From Mycobacterium neglectum (lineage in GTDB: Bacteria > Actinomycetota > Actinomycetes > Mycobacteriales > Mycobacteriaceae), in NCBI RefSeq assembly GCF_002591975.1, contig NZ_NVQE01000033.1:1-64000 (forward strand): a stretch of 64,000 bases of DNA, written 5' to 3'. Both the position numbers and the translations under genes were made by a program. Numbering within the stretch: the stretch's first letter is position 1; each line of letters starts with the position of its first letter. This document shows, one piece after another, positions 17,885 through 26,175 of this stretch. The notes beneath the pieces are model-generated. The model saw only the letters and a program-made list of their open reading frames with translations. It was not told the origin of the DNA and did not search any database.

Positions 17885-18915
17885 GGTGCCACCCCCACGA
17901 TCGAGAGCCCTTCGGTCTCCGGCCAGCCCAGCGCGAGATTCATCGACTGCACCGCTGCCCCGCCGGTGCCCTTGACGAGATTGTCGATCGCGGCGATTCC
18001 GATGAAGGTTGAAGCATCCTCGTCGACGGCGACCGCGAGTTGAGCGGCGTTGCTTCCGATCACCGCGCCGGTCTTGGGGAGCTGGTCTTCGGGTAGCAGA
18101 AAAATGAAAGGTTCGGCGTCATAGGCCTTCTCGTAGACGGCACGGATCTGCGACAGCGGCGCGGTGGTCCTCGCGGTGCAGGTGGCCAGGATGCCGCGGG
18201 ACGTCGGGATCAGCACCGGGGTGAACGACACGGTGACGTCCTTGTCGGTGACGGCCTTCAAGCCCTGCGCGATCTCAGGAGTATGCCGGTGCTTGCCGCC
18301 GACGTTGTACGCCCGCGCCGACCCGATGACCTCCGAGCCGAGCAGGTCGGTCTTCGCAGCGCGTCCGGCGCCAGACGTCCCACTGACCGCGACGACGGTG
18401 ACTGCAGGCTCGATGAGCTCTTCGGCGATCGCGGGCCACAGCGCCAACAGGGCCGCGGTCGGATAGCAGCCGGGGACGGCGATGCGGGTGGCACCACGCA
18501 GCCGGTCGCGCGCACCCGGCAGCTCGGGCAGCCCGTACGGCCAACTGCCCGCGTGTGACGACCCGTAGAAGCGTTCCCATGCGCCCGAGTCGGTGAGGCG
18601 GAAGTCGGCACCGCAGTCGACGATGACGGTGTCTGCGCCCAGTTGATCGGCGAGGGCCGCGGAATGACCGTGCGGAAGGGCCAGAAAGACCACGTCGTGG
18701 CCCTGCAGAGTGTCGACATCGGTGGCAGCCAGCGCCCGGTTGGCCAGCGGCAGCAGATGGGGATGGTGTTCACCCAGCAGCGTGCCCGCACTGGCGGCCG
18801 CGGTGAGCGCGCCGATCGTCAGCCGTCCGTCGGTATATGCGGGGTGGCCCAGCAGCAACCGCAGAATCTCTCCGCCGGCGTATCCGCTGGCACCGGCCAC
18901 TGCCACAGAAGTCAT
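17881..18915 (-). CDS. argC: N-acetyl-gamma-glutamyl-phosphate reductase
   Basis: NADPH-dependent reductase, first gene of the arg operon. The 344-residue protein has the dinucleotide loop GASGYAGG at 8-15 and the catalytic Cys150 in VPGCYPTA. A conserved SGTSGAGR segment follows. The candidate ArgR operator lies just upstream of the ATG. Confidence 0.97.
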   Translation of the reverse strand: MTSVAVAGASGYAGGEILRLLLGHPAYTDGRLTIGALTAAASAGTLLGEHHPHLLPLANRALAATDVDTLQGHDVVFLALPHGHSAALADQLGADTVIVDCGADFRLTDSGAWERFYGSSHAGSWPYGLPELPGARDRLRGATRIAVPGCYPTAALLALWPAIAEELIEPAVTVVAVSGTSGAGRAAKTDLLGSEVIGSARAYNVGGKHRHTPEIAQGLKAVTDKDVTVSFTPVLIPTSRGILATCTARTTAPLSQIRAVYEKAYDAEPFIFLLPEDQLPKTGAVIGSNAAQLAVAVDEDASTFIGIAAIDNLVKGTGGAAVQSMNLALGWPETEGLSIVGVAP

Positions 18916-18922
18916 GCAGGCG

Positions 18923-18952
18923 ATTCTGCATGGTTATGCATTCAGTTGCAAA
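18923..18952 (-). promoter_or_regulatory. Candidate ARG box (ArgR operator) of the arg operon
   Basis: Just upstream of the argC ATG an AT-rich stretch contains TGCAT-GGTT-ATGCA (18927-18940), a perfect five-base inverted repeat. A second TTGCAA (18947-18952) lies one helical turn away. This fits the AT-rich palindromic pairs bound by ArgR. On the minus strand a GATAAT-like -10 lies slightly further upstream. The assignment is by position and symmetry. Confidence 0.6.
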
Positions 18953-18984
18953 CTCATTATCGGTCGACTTCTACGCTTGGCGGA

Positions 18985-19551
18985 GTGCACGCCAACTTGC
19001 TCCCCTGGACGCTGGTCAGTATTCCAGCCATCGTGCTGGCCGGCACATTTCTGCACTTCGCCTATGGCTGGTCGGGGCGGCGTCGGATCTTGGCGGTGTT
19101 CACGCCGGTGAATGAGAGTGTCTGGGAGCACCTGAAAATGGCCTATTGGCCGTTGATGCTCTACATCTGGGTGGCGTTCACTTTGCTCGATCCGCCTGCG
19201 AGCCTGCTTTCGGCCACCGCTGCGGGTTTCCTCGTCACGGCCGCGCTGATGTTTGGACTCTTCTACCTGACGGTTCGGGCGGCCCCGGACCCGGCGAACA
19301 CGGGTCGTCTCGTCGCCGACGGAATCATCTTTGTCATCGCAGTCGCGGCCGGTCAACTGCTGAGTTACGTCCTGGTGGGGCGCATCAACCTCGACACCAC
19401 AATCGGACTGGTGTTGCTGTTGGCACCGGGCATCGCGCTGGCCTTCTTGACCTTCGCACCACCTCGACTGCCGCTGTTTCAGGACCAGCTCAATGGGACC
19501 TACGGTGTGCCGCCGTCCGACTCCGGGCGCCGCTCGCCTCATTCTCGGTGA
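18985..19551 (+). CDS. DUF6512-type integral membrane protein
   Basis: The GTG at 18985 gives 188 residues with about five or six membrane segments. After the first segment comes the family-like loop FTPVNESVWEHLKMAYWP. Function unknown. The gene diverges from argC. Its last 15 or so codons run antisense through a diverged copy of the pheT 3' end, so the original C-terminus may have been altered. Confidence 0.75.
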   Translation: MHANLLPWTLVSIPAIVLAGTFLHFAYGWSGRRRILAVFTPVNESVWEHLKMAYWPLMLYIWVAFTLLDPPASLLSATAAGFLVTAALMFGLFYLTVRAAPDPANTGRLVADGIIFVIAVAAGQLLSYVLVGRINLDTTIGLVLLLAPGIALAFLTFAPPRLPLFQDQLNGTYGVPPSDSGRRSPHSR

Positions 19552-19568
19552 GCGTGCGGTCGGCGGCC
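19536..19568 (-). pseudogene. Relic of the pheT 3' region (left copy of a 33-base direct repeat)
   Basis: These 33 bases match 20545-20577 inside pheT at 31 positions, in the same orientation, 1009 bases away. Similarity continues weakly for about 16 bases on the left. Read in the pheT frame the relic gives ADRTLTENEASGARS, against ATDRTLTEDEASAARD in the intact gene. Protein-level resemblance marks it as a decayed pheT fragment. It overlaps the end of the DUF6512 gene on the other strand. Confidence 0.7.
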
Positions 19569-19587
19569 GACGACACCGGCAGGCAGG

Positions 19588-20481
19588 TCACACCCCTCCG
19601 TCGGATTCCTTCGCTTCAGTCAAGAGCAACCAGACAAGGGTTGCGAGCGCGATTGCAGTCGCCTGGACCGCAACGACGAAGGCGATGTACTCATGCCAGA
19701 CCGACGCAAGACTGCAGTGTGTCACGTCAGCCTTGACAAGCATCGAGAAGGCCAATCCTTCTGCAACACAAAGCATTACCACGGTAAGGATCGGCGCGGC
19801 CCGTTGGCCGAGGTCGCGGACCGACCCGGCCCGCCGGACAAAACTCAGCTCGATGCCGAGTGTGATCAGCAGCATTGGGATGACCTGGACCATCTGGGCG
19901 AAGAAGTCGGTGGAGATCTGGTTGTCGCATGAATTGATGGCGTAGATAGCCGGGTACCAGAGTGCCGAGGCAATCTGCACGACGAATGTGCCGATGATCA
20001 ACGGAAGGATCCAGCCGTTCCGTGACCATGCACCAGCGCCGAAGGTCGGACCGGAGTCGAGCGTCGATACGAGTACCAGACCCATCGCGACCACGAACAA
20101 CAGCGAGACAGGCAGGCTCGTCCAAAGCCAGCCCCCCTGGCCGAGATTGTCGGACAGGCCGATCACGAACATGTGCAGTACGACCACGAGCGTCGCGCCA
20201 ACCAACCACCAACTGCGCAGCAACTGGGACAGGAAATTGCGCAACGACAGTTGACCGTCGCGGCGCGCCGCGATGCGCCATTTGAGCCGCGCGGTAGCGG
20301 CGACCAGCACGAGGTCCAGCCCGGCCACGATCAACTGGCCTGTGTCGATGCCTATATCGGTGACCGCCAGGACAAATTCGACCAGATCGTCGGTGTAGGT
20401 GAAGGCGATCACCATCGCGAACACCGCGAGGATGGCAGGCCAGTCGGCCGGCGTCATTCCCCGCTCGGACGAAGTGGTCAA
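19588..20481 (-). CDS. Polytopic membrane protein of unknown function
   Basis: About 297 residues with seven or eight hydrophobic segments (for example AILAVFAMVIAF, LVGATLVVVLHMFVIG, LPLIIGTFVVQIASALW). I recognise no family. The TTG at 20481 overlaps the pheT stop (TTGA), suggesting coupling; an ATG at 20457 directly follows GCGGGGA and would trim eight residues. The gene sits between the two copies of the pheT-derived direct repeat, so it may have arrived by integration at the pheT 3' end. Confidence 0.7.
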   Translation of the reverse strand: MTTSSERGMTPADWPAILAVFAMVIAFTYTDDLVEFVLAVTDIGIDTGQLIVAGLDLVLVAATARLKWRIAARRDGQLSLRNFLSQLLRSWWLVGATLVVVLHMFVIGLSDNLGQGGWLWTSLPVSLLFVVAMGLVLVSTLDSGPTFGAGAWSRNGWILPLIIGTFVVQIASALWYPAIYAINSCDNQISTDFFAQMVQVIPMLLITLGIELSFVRRAGSVRDLGQRAAPILTVVMLCVAEGLAFSMLVKADVTHCSLASVWHEYIAFVVAVQATAIALATLVWLLLTEAKESDGGV

Positions 20482-22964
20482 CGCCGCTGCTCGGCCCCAA
20501 CGCGATCGGCCGCCGCCTGAACGGCCGCGTCTCGGGCGGCACTGGCCTCATCCTCGGTGAGCGTGCGGTCGGTGGCCCGGAACCGCAGCGCCAGCGCCAG
20601 CGATTTACGCCCCTCGCCGATCTGCGGCCCGGTGTAGACGTCGAACAACCGCACGTCCTCGAGCAGATCGCCCGCGCCCTCACGGACCGCGTCGACCACG
20701 TCCTGCGCTGCGACGTCATCGCCGACGATCAGCGCGATGTCCTGGAACACCGCGGGGAAAGGCGACACCGCGGGCGCGGGAAACGCCTCGGTGAGCGGGA
20801 TGGCGTCGAGGTTCAGTTCGACGGCGCACGTGCCCGGGGGCAGACCGGAGCGCTCGACGACGGCGGGGTGCAGCTGGCCCGCATGTCCGACGACGGTGTC
20901 GCCGACAGCCACCTCGGCGCACCGGCCGGGATGCCACGGCAGGTGCTGTGCGGGCCGCAGCGTCAGCTCAACACCTGTGGCGCGGCCGATGACGCGGACC
21001 GCCTCGAATGCGTCGCTCGCTTGGACGGGCCTGCCCCTACCCCACGGGCCCGCGGGTTCCGCCAGACCGGTCAGTACCGCGCCGACATGCTGCGGCTGAT
21101 GCGGCAGCGACGCATCGAGCGTCGCGATCTCATCTGTGGTGGGCCGCCGGTCGGTCGGAATGCGTTCCACCGCGCGGGTTTCCGTCGTCGGCTCGACCAC
21201 TTGGGCGATCGCGAACAACGCGGTGTCGACGGCTCCGCGGGACACGTTGCGCCCCAAGGCTTCCAGCAGTCCCGGCAGCAGCGTGGTGGCCAGTTGGGGC
21301 CGGTCGGCCTCCAACGGATTCATCACGGTCGTCGTGGATCGCCGCTCGTCGTCGGCCGGCAGCCCCCACTGGTCGAAGACCCCCGCGGGCAGGAACGGCG
21401 TTGGCAGGATCTCCACGTAGCCGTTGAGCGCCAGGGACTTTCCGACCGCGCGCCGCCGCTTCTGCGTCGGGCTCAGGCCGCGGCCTGGAGGGGCGAGCGG
21501 CAGTACCGATGGGATGACCTCGAGACCTTCGAGTCGCAATACCTCTTCGACGAGATCCGCGGGTTGACGAAGGTCGGGGCGCCAACTCGGCGGCGTCGCG
21601 CTCACCTGACCGTCGGTCACGACGACGTCGGCGCCGATCTGGGTGAGGCGTTTCTCGGTGGTGCCCTTCGCGTAGTCGACGCCTGCCGTCCGATCGGGCA
21701 GATCGATCGCCATGCTGACCGGTGCGTGCGACCAGTCATCGCGGGGCGGATCGCCGCGCCAGTCCGTCAGCGTGGGTTCTACTGTACCGCCGGCAATCTC
21801 AGCCAAGAGCGCGCTGCAGCGATCGAGCGCCGCGACGGATATCGCCGGATCGACGGTACGTTCGTAGCGGCGGCCCGCCTCGCTGGCCAGATGCAGGCGC
21901 CGCTGCGTGCGCGATACGGCAGCGGGATCCCAGACCGCGGCCTCGAGCAACACATCGGTGGTACTGTCGCGAACCTCGGTGGTGCCCGCGCCCATCACAC
22001 CACCGATCGCCGCGGTGGCGACGTCGTCGACAATGAGGACATCGGCTGGATCGAGGCGGCGCTCGATGTCGTCGAGGGTGACCACGGTCTCCCCTGGTTC
22101 GGCGAACCGCACCCGGAAGCCGCCGGTGATCAGGCTGCGATCGTGTGCGTGCATCGGATGCCCGATCTCCAGCATCACGTAGTTGGTCACGTCGACGGCC
22201 GGTGAGATGGCCCGGATGCCCGACAGCAGCAACCGGCGTTGCAACCACCACGGCGACACCGCTTTTGGATCGATGCCGGTGACGGGACGCAGCCCGAAGC
22301 GCAGGACCCCGGTGCCGGGATCGATCGCCACCGGGAGTGCCTCGCCCTCGGCGGGCAAGGGCGCGACGTCGGCGGGGTCGACGTAGTCGAGGTCATACGC
22401 GTTGGCGATCTCGCGGGCCATGCCGCGCACCGAGAGGCAGTAGCCGCGGTCCGGCGTGATCGCCAGGTTGAACACGATGTCGTCGAGGCCGAGCAACTCG
22501 GCGGCAGGCGTACCCGGTTCCGCGGTCCCCGGCGGCAGCACCAGGATGCCGGAATGGTCGGTGCCGAGGTTGAGTTCCGCGGTCGAACAGATCATGCCGT
22601 CGCTGGTGCGGCCATATGTCTTGCGCGTGGCGATGGCGAAGTCGCCCGGCAGCACCGAACCGGGCAGCGCCACCACGACAAGGTCACCGACAGCGAAGTT
22701 GGTTGCTCCGCAGACGATGTCACGGAGCTCGGGTTCCCCGACATCGACCTTGACCGCGCGGATGGGCTTCTTGAACTCGGTCAGCTCCTCGATCTCGGCA
22801 ACCCGGCCGACGCTCAGGGGGCCGGTGACGGGTCCGACGGGGATGACTTCTTCGACCTCGTGACCGATGCGGATCAGGGTCTGCTCGAGTTCATCGGCTG
22901 AGGGTTCCCAGCCCGGAGCACCGGCCTGAACGACTTCGCGCAGCCAGCTGTAGGGCAGGCGCAT
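20478..22964 (-). CDS. pheT: Phenylalanyl-tRNA synthetase beta subunit
   Basis: Large subunit of the heterotetrameric PheRS. The ATG at 22964 gives 828 residues (M. tuberculosis 831). Order of parts: tRNA-binding EMAP-like domain (about 40-150), B3/B4 editing region with RYERTVDP, B5 domain and the C-terminal FDX-ACB anticodon-binding domain with RTLTEDEAS. The start shares one base with the pheS stop (TGATG). Open frame upstream of 22964 is antisense to nothing useful and is inside pheS. Confidence 0.97.
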   Translation of the reverse strand: MRLPYSWLREVVQAGAPGWEPSADELEQTLIRIGHEVEEVIPVGPVTGPLSVGRVAEIEELTEFKKPIRAVKVDVGEPELRDIVCGATNFAVGDLVVVALPGSVLPGDFAIATRKTYGRTSDGMICSTAELNLGTDHSGILVLPPGTAEPGTPAAELLGLDDIVFNLAITPDRGYCLSVRGMAREIANAYDLDYVDPADVAPLPAEGEALPVAIDPGTGVLRFGLRPVTGIDPKAVSPWWLQRRLLLSGIRAISPAVDVTNYVMLEIGHPMHAHDRSLITGGFRVRFAEPGETVVTLDDIERRLDPADVLIVDDVATAAIGGVMGAGTTEVRDSTTDVLLEAAVWDPAAVSRTQRRLHLASEAGRRYERTVDPAISVAALDRCSALLAEIAGGTVEPTLTDWRGDPPRDDWSHAPVSMAIDLPDRTAGVDYAKGTTEKRLTQIGADVVVTDGQVSATPPSWRPDLRQPADLVEEVLRLEGLEVIPSVLPLAPPGRGLSPTQKRRRAVGKSLALNGYVEILPTPFLPAGVFDQWGLPADDERRSTTTVMNPLEADRPQLATTLLPGLLEALGRNVSRGAVDTALFAIAQVVEPTTETRAVERIPTDRRPTTDEIATLDASLPHQPQHVGAVLTGLAEPAGPWGRGRPVQASDAFEAVRVIGRATGVELTLRPAQHLPWHPGRCAEVAVGDTVVGHAGQLHPAVVERSGLPPGTCAVELNLDAIPLTEAFPAPAVSPFPAVFQDIALIVGDDVAAQDVVDAVREGAGDLLEDVRLFDVYTGPQIGEGRKSLALALRFRATDRTLTEDEASAARDAAVQAAADRVGAEQRR
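20545..20577 (-). repeat. Right copy of the 33-base direct repeat, inside pheT
   Basis: Partner of the relic at 19536-19568 (31 of 33 bases identical). It lies about 70 bases from the pheT stop and encodes part of the conserved RTLTEDEASAAR segment of the C-terminal anticodon-binding domain. Together the copies bracket roughly 1 kb holding the last codons of pheT and the membrane-protein gene. Confidence 0.7.
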
Positions 22965-24037
22965 CAGGCTCCCACCCCGAACGGCAGCGAGAACCGGACA
23001 TCGCCCTCGACCATGTCGCGCATGTCGGGAATGCCGTTGCGGAACTGCAGAGTGCGCTCCAATCCCATTCCAAACGCAAACCCGGAGTACACCTCGGGAT
23101 CGATACCGCACGCGCGCAACACATTCGGGTTCACCATTCCGCAGCCACCCCATTCGACCCAGCCCGGGCCGCCCTTCTTGTTCTCGAACCAGATATCGAC
23201 CTCGGCCGAGGGTTCGGTGAACGGGAAAAAGTGCGGACGGAATCGGGTGCGACCCGCCGGCCCGAATTCGGAGCGGGCGAACGCGTCCAGAGTTCCGCGC
23301 AGGTGGGCCATGGTCAGGCCCTTGTCGACGGCCAGCCCCTCCACCTGATGGAAGACCGGGGTGTGGGTGGAGTCCAGTTCGTCGGTGCGGAAGGTGCGGC
23401 CGATCGAAATGATGTAGACGGGGAGGTCGCGCTCCAGCAGCGCACGGATCTGCACCGGCGAGGTGTGGGTGCGCAACACCTGCCGGGACCCTTCCTGGGC
23501 GAGCGAAGCGTCGGGAGACGGCATAGGGGCGACGTAGAAGGTGTCCTGCTCACTGCGCGCCGGATGGTCCGGCGGGAAGTTCAGTGCGTCGAAGTTGAAC
23601 TGCTCGGTCTCGACCTCGGGTCCCTCGGCGAGCTCCCAGCCCATCGCGACGAACGTGTCGGCGACATGCTCGGCCAGGATCGTGATCGGATGGCGGGCGC
23701 CGACGGGCTGACGGGTCGACGGCAGCGTCACGTCGATTCGCTCGGCGATCAGCACTTCGGCGTCGCGTTCGGCGCGCAGTACCGCGAGCCGCTCGTCGTA
23801 GGCCTGCTGCGCCGCGGCGCGTACCACGTTGACCCGCTTGCCCGCGTCGGCGCGATCGCTCTTGGGCAGTGACCCGAGCGCCTGTCGAGCGAGCGCGATG
23901 GGCGAGCGATCGCCGAGGTGCTCGGTCTTGGCGCGGGCCAGTGACTCGAGGTCATCTGCCGCGTCGAAGGCACGCCGAGCCGCGCTGACAGCCTCGGTCA
24001 GCGCTTCTTCGGATAGGTCAATTGGCTGATCAGCCAC
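22964..24037 (-). CDS. pheS: Phenylalanyl-tRNA synthetase alpha subunit
   Basis: Catalytic subunit (357 residues), class II fold with TEQFNFDALNFP, LRTHTSPVQIR (motif 2 region) and GFAFGMGLERTLQFR (motif 3). An N-terminal coiled coil (about 5-90) contacts tRNA-Phe. Compared with M. tuberculosis PheS as I recall it, about ten residues are inserted before RTHTSP, reading MPSPDASLAQEG. Only 27 bases separate it from the cyclase gene on the same strand. Confidence 0.96.
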   Translation of the reverse strand: MADQPIDLSEEALTEAVSAARRAFDAADDLESLARAKTEHLGDRSPIALARQALGSLPKSDRADAGKRVNVVRAAAQQAYDERLAVLRAERDAEVLIAERIDVTLPSTRQPVGARHPITILAEHVADTFVAMGWELAEGPEVETEQFNFDALNFPPDHPARSEQDTFYVAPMPSPDASLAQEGSRQVLRTHTSPVQIRALLERDLPVYIISIGRTFRTDELDSTHTPVFHQVEGLAVDKGLTMAHLRGTLDAFARSEFGPAGRTRFRPHFFPFTEPSAEVDIWFENKKGGPGWVEWGGCGMVNPNVLRACGIDPEVYSGFAFGMGLERTLQFRNGIPDMRDMVEGDVRFSLPFGVGA

Positions 24038-24064
24038 CCGGCGATCATAAAGCGTGGCTCGGGC

Positions 24065-24937
24065 CTACTCCCCCGACGGGTGGCCGTCGGTGTCGGCGTC
24101 ACCCGGCGGCGGCCTGCGAGATTTCAACCGGTACATCACGAAATCGGCTGGCACGCCGTCCTGCTTGGTGGCAAAGACCTGCTTGCGAAGCCGTTTGGCC
24201 TCCACGCCGAGCAATTCGAAGTCTTCTTCGGCGATACCGTCCAACGTCGCCTCGGACACCACCAGCTCGCCCCTGGTCGCCCGGCCCATCACGCGCGCCG
24301 CGATATTCACATCGATGCCCAGCCAGTCCGAACCAATCCGCTGGGGCCTGCCGGTGTGGATACCGACCCGCATGCGCGGCGTGTAGCCATCCACGTCAAG
24401 GGATTTCACCGCTTCCCGCGCCTTGATCGCGGCCGCCACCGCCGTCGTCGGCTGGGAGAACACCGCCATGATGCCGTCACCCATGCGCTTGACGATCTGG
24501 CCGCCCGCCTCCAACAGCGGCGGCTCGACAACTTGGGAGACGCGGCGAAGAAGTTTGAGGGTGGCATCGTCGCCTGCACTCAGCGACCACGACGAGAAGC
24601 CGACCAGGTCGGTGAACACGATCGTCGCCTCCCGGTATGCGGGCTTGCCGGACACCCGCTCGGTCAGCGCCTGCCATACCTGCAGAGCTCCGAGGCTGAC
24701 TTCGCGCGAGGCGGCTTCGCGTTCCAGCAGTCGATCGGCGGCGCGTGCGGCCGCGCTGGGGCCTCCGACCCCCGACGCCGACAGCGGATCGCCGAACTCG
24801 GGATCACCGGGGAGCGCGCGTCGTGCGCGGCGCAAGAAAGAGATGACCGACGGGCTGTGATTAGTGCTCTTCAGCCATGACACGGGCCCGGATGACTGTC
24901 TGCCGGATCGTTCGTCGATCGACTCGACCTCATCCAC
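24065..24937 (-). CDS. Class III adenylate/guanylate cyclase
   Basis: Counterpart of Rv1647. The GTG at 24937 gives 290 residues; open frame further upstream is antisense to the oxygenase gene. A single cyclase homology domain spans about residues 100-265. Metal-binding Asp residues are in TIVFTDLVGFSSW and KRMGDGIMAVF. The transition-state Asn and Arg are in GIDVNIAARVM. The key residues are all present, so an active homodimeric cyclase is likely; its ligand or sensor input is not visible. It precedes pheS on the same strand. Confidence 0.88.
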   Translation of the reverse strand: MDEVESIDERSGRQSSGPVSWLKSTNHSPSVISFLRRARRALPGDPEFGDPLSASGVGGPSAAARAADRLLEREAASREVSLGALQVWQALTERVSGKPAYREATIVFTDLVGFSSWSLSAGDDATLKLLRRVSQVVEPPLLEAGGQIVKRMGDGIMAVFSQPTTAVAAAIKAREAVKSLDVDGYTPRMRVGIHTGRPQRIGSDWLGIDVNIAARVMGRATRGELVVSEATLDGIAEEDFELLGVEAKRLRKQVFATKQDGVPADFVMYRLKSRRPPPGDADTDGHPSGE

Positions 24938-25050
24938 AGGCGCAAGCCTAGTTTGAGCGTTGATCTGGCCGACAAACCGGCTGGTCACAGCCGAGTGGAG
25001 GGCATGTGGAGGCTGAATAACACTGTGCCGCCACGCCCCGGCAAATCGTA

Positions 25051-25066
25051 GACAACGCGCGTTGTC
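25051..25066. promoter_or_regulatory. Perfect 16-base palindrome (candidate operator)
   Basis: GACAACGCGCGTTGTC reads the same on both strands. It lies in the 172-base divergent region between the cyclase and the MpaB-like oxygenase gene, 44 bases before the oxygenase ATG. Such perfect short palindromes near mycobacterial lipid genes are often TetR-family sites; the regulator here is unknown. Confidence 0.55.
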
Positions 25067-25109
25067 AACACTATCGTGATGGTCTGACTGCGGGTTGAGC
25101 GAGGAACCA

Positions 25110-26170
25110 ATGACCCTGAGATCGACATCGAACGATGCGAAACGGCGTATCGACCAGGACGCCGATCCGCTGGGCCCCGATTCCCTGACGTGGAAGTACT
25201 TCGGCGACCTGCGACCGGCATGCTCGGTGTCTGGATCGGGGCGATCCAGAACATGTATCCCGAACTCGGCGCCGGCGTCGAAGATCACTCGATCCTGTTG
25301 CGCGAGCCGCTGCAGCGCGTCGCGCGTTCGGTCTACCCCATCATGGGTGTCGTCTACGACGGTGACCGCGCCGCGCACACCGGTCAGCAGATCAAGAGCT
25401 ACCACAACACGATCAAGGGCGTTGACGCCGAAGGCCGGCGCTACCACGCACTGAATCCCGAGACGTTCTACTGGGCGCACGCAACGTTCTTCATGTTGAT
25501 CATCAAGACCGCCGAATACTTCTGCGGCGGCCTCACCGATGCCGAGAAGCGCCAACTGTTCGACGAGCACGTGCAGTGGTACCGGATGTACGGCATGAGC
25601 ATGCGTCCGGTTCCGGAAACCTGGGAAGAGTTCTGCGAGTACTGGGACGCGAAGTGCCGCGACGAGTTGGAGATCAACCGCGCGACGCTCGACATCTTCA
25701 CGATCCGCATCCCCAAGCCGTGGTTCGTGCTGATGCCGACGCCGATCTGGGATCAGCTCTTCAAGCCGATGGTCGGCGCGCAGCGATGGATAGCCGCGGG
25801 CTTGTTCGACCCGGCGGTGCGCGAGAAGGCCGGAATGCGGTGGACGCCGGGCGACGAGGTTCTACTGCGGGTCTTCGGAAAGCTCGTCGAGTTGGCATTC
25901 GTGGCGGTGCCCGAAGAGATCAGGCTGCATCCGCGTGCGCTTTCCGCCTACCGCCGGGCACAGGGCAGGCTCCCCGAGGACGGGCCGTTGGTCGAGGCGC
26001 CCGCGTTCATGGCGCCGCCGCGTGATCGCCACGACATGCCGATGCACTATGTGCCGCCGCGCAAGTCACTGCTCGACCGAGCCGGGTCTTTGGTGCACAC
26101 CACGTTCTCGTTGACGGGGTTGCGTCGACCGGCCCGGGGTCGTGGGGGAAAGCCGGGTAAGGCAGCCTAG
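25110..26170 (+). pseudogene. MpaB-like (DUF2236) oxygenase gene broken by a single-base frameshift
   Basis: Counterpart of Rv1645c (DUF2236/PF09995, proposed haem-dependent oxygenases). The ATG at 25110 follows a good ribosome binding site (GAGGA, 25101-25105). The first 34 codons end with DSLTWKYFGDLR and then run out of frame at 25212-25214. The next frame continues with TGMLGVWIGAIQNMYPELG and the whole remaining domain to 26170. One missing base accounts for it; restoring it gives about 353 residues against 351 in M. tuberculosis. A GTG at 25190 could start an N-truncated protein. Either a real lesion or a sequencing error. It is 5 bases from the acyl-CoA dehydrogenase gene. Confidence 0.8.
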
Positions 26171-26175
26171 AGCGC

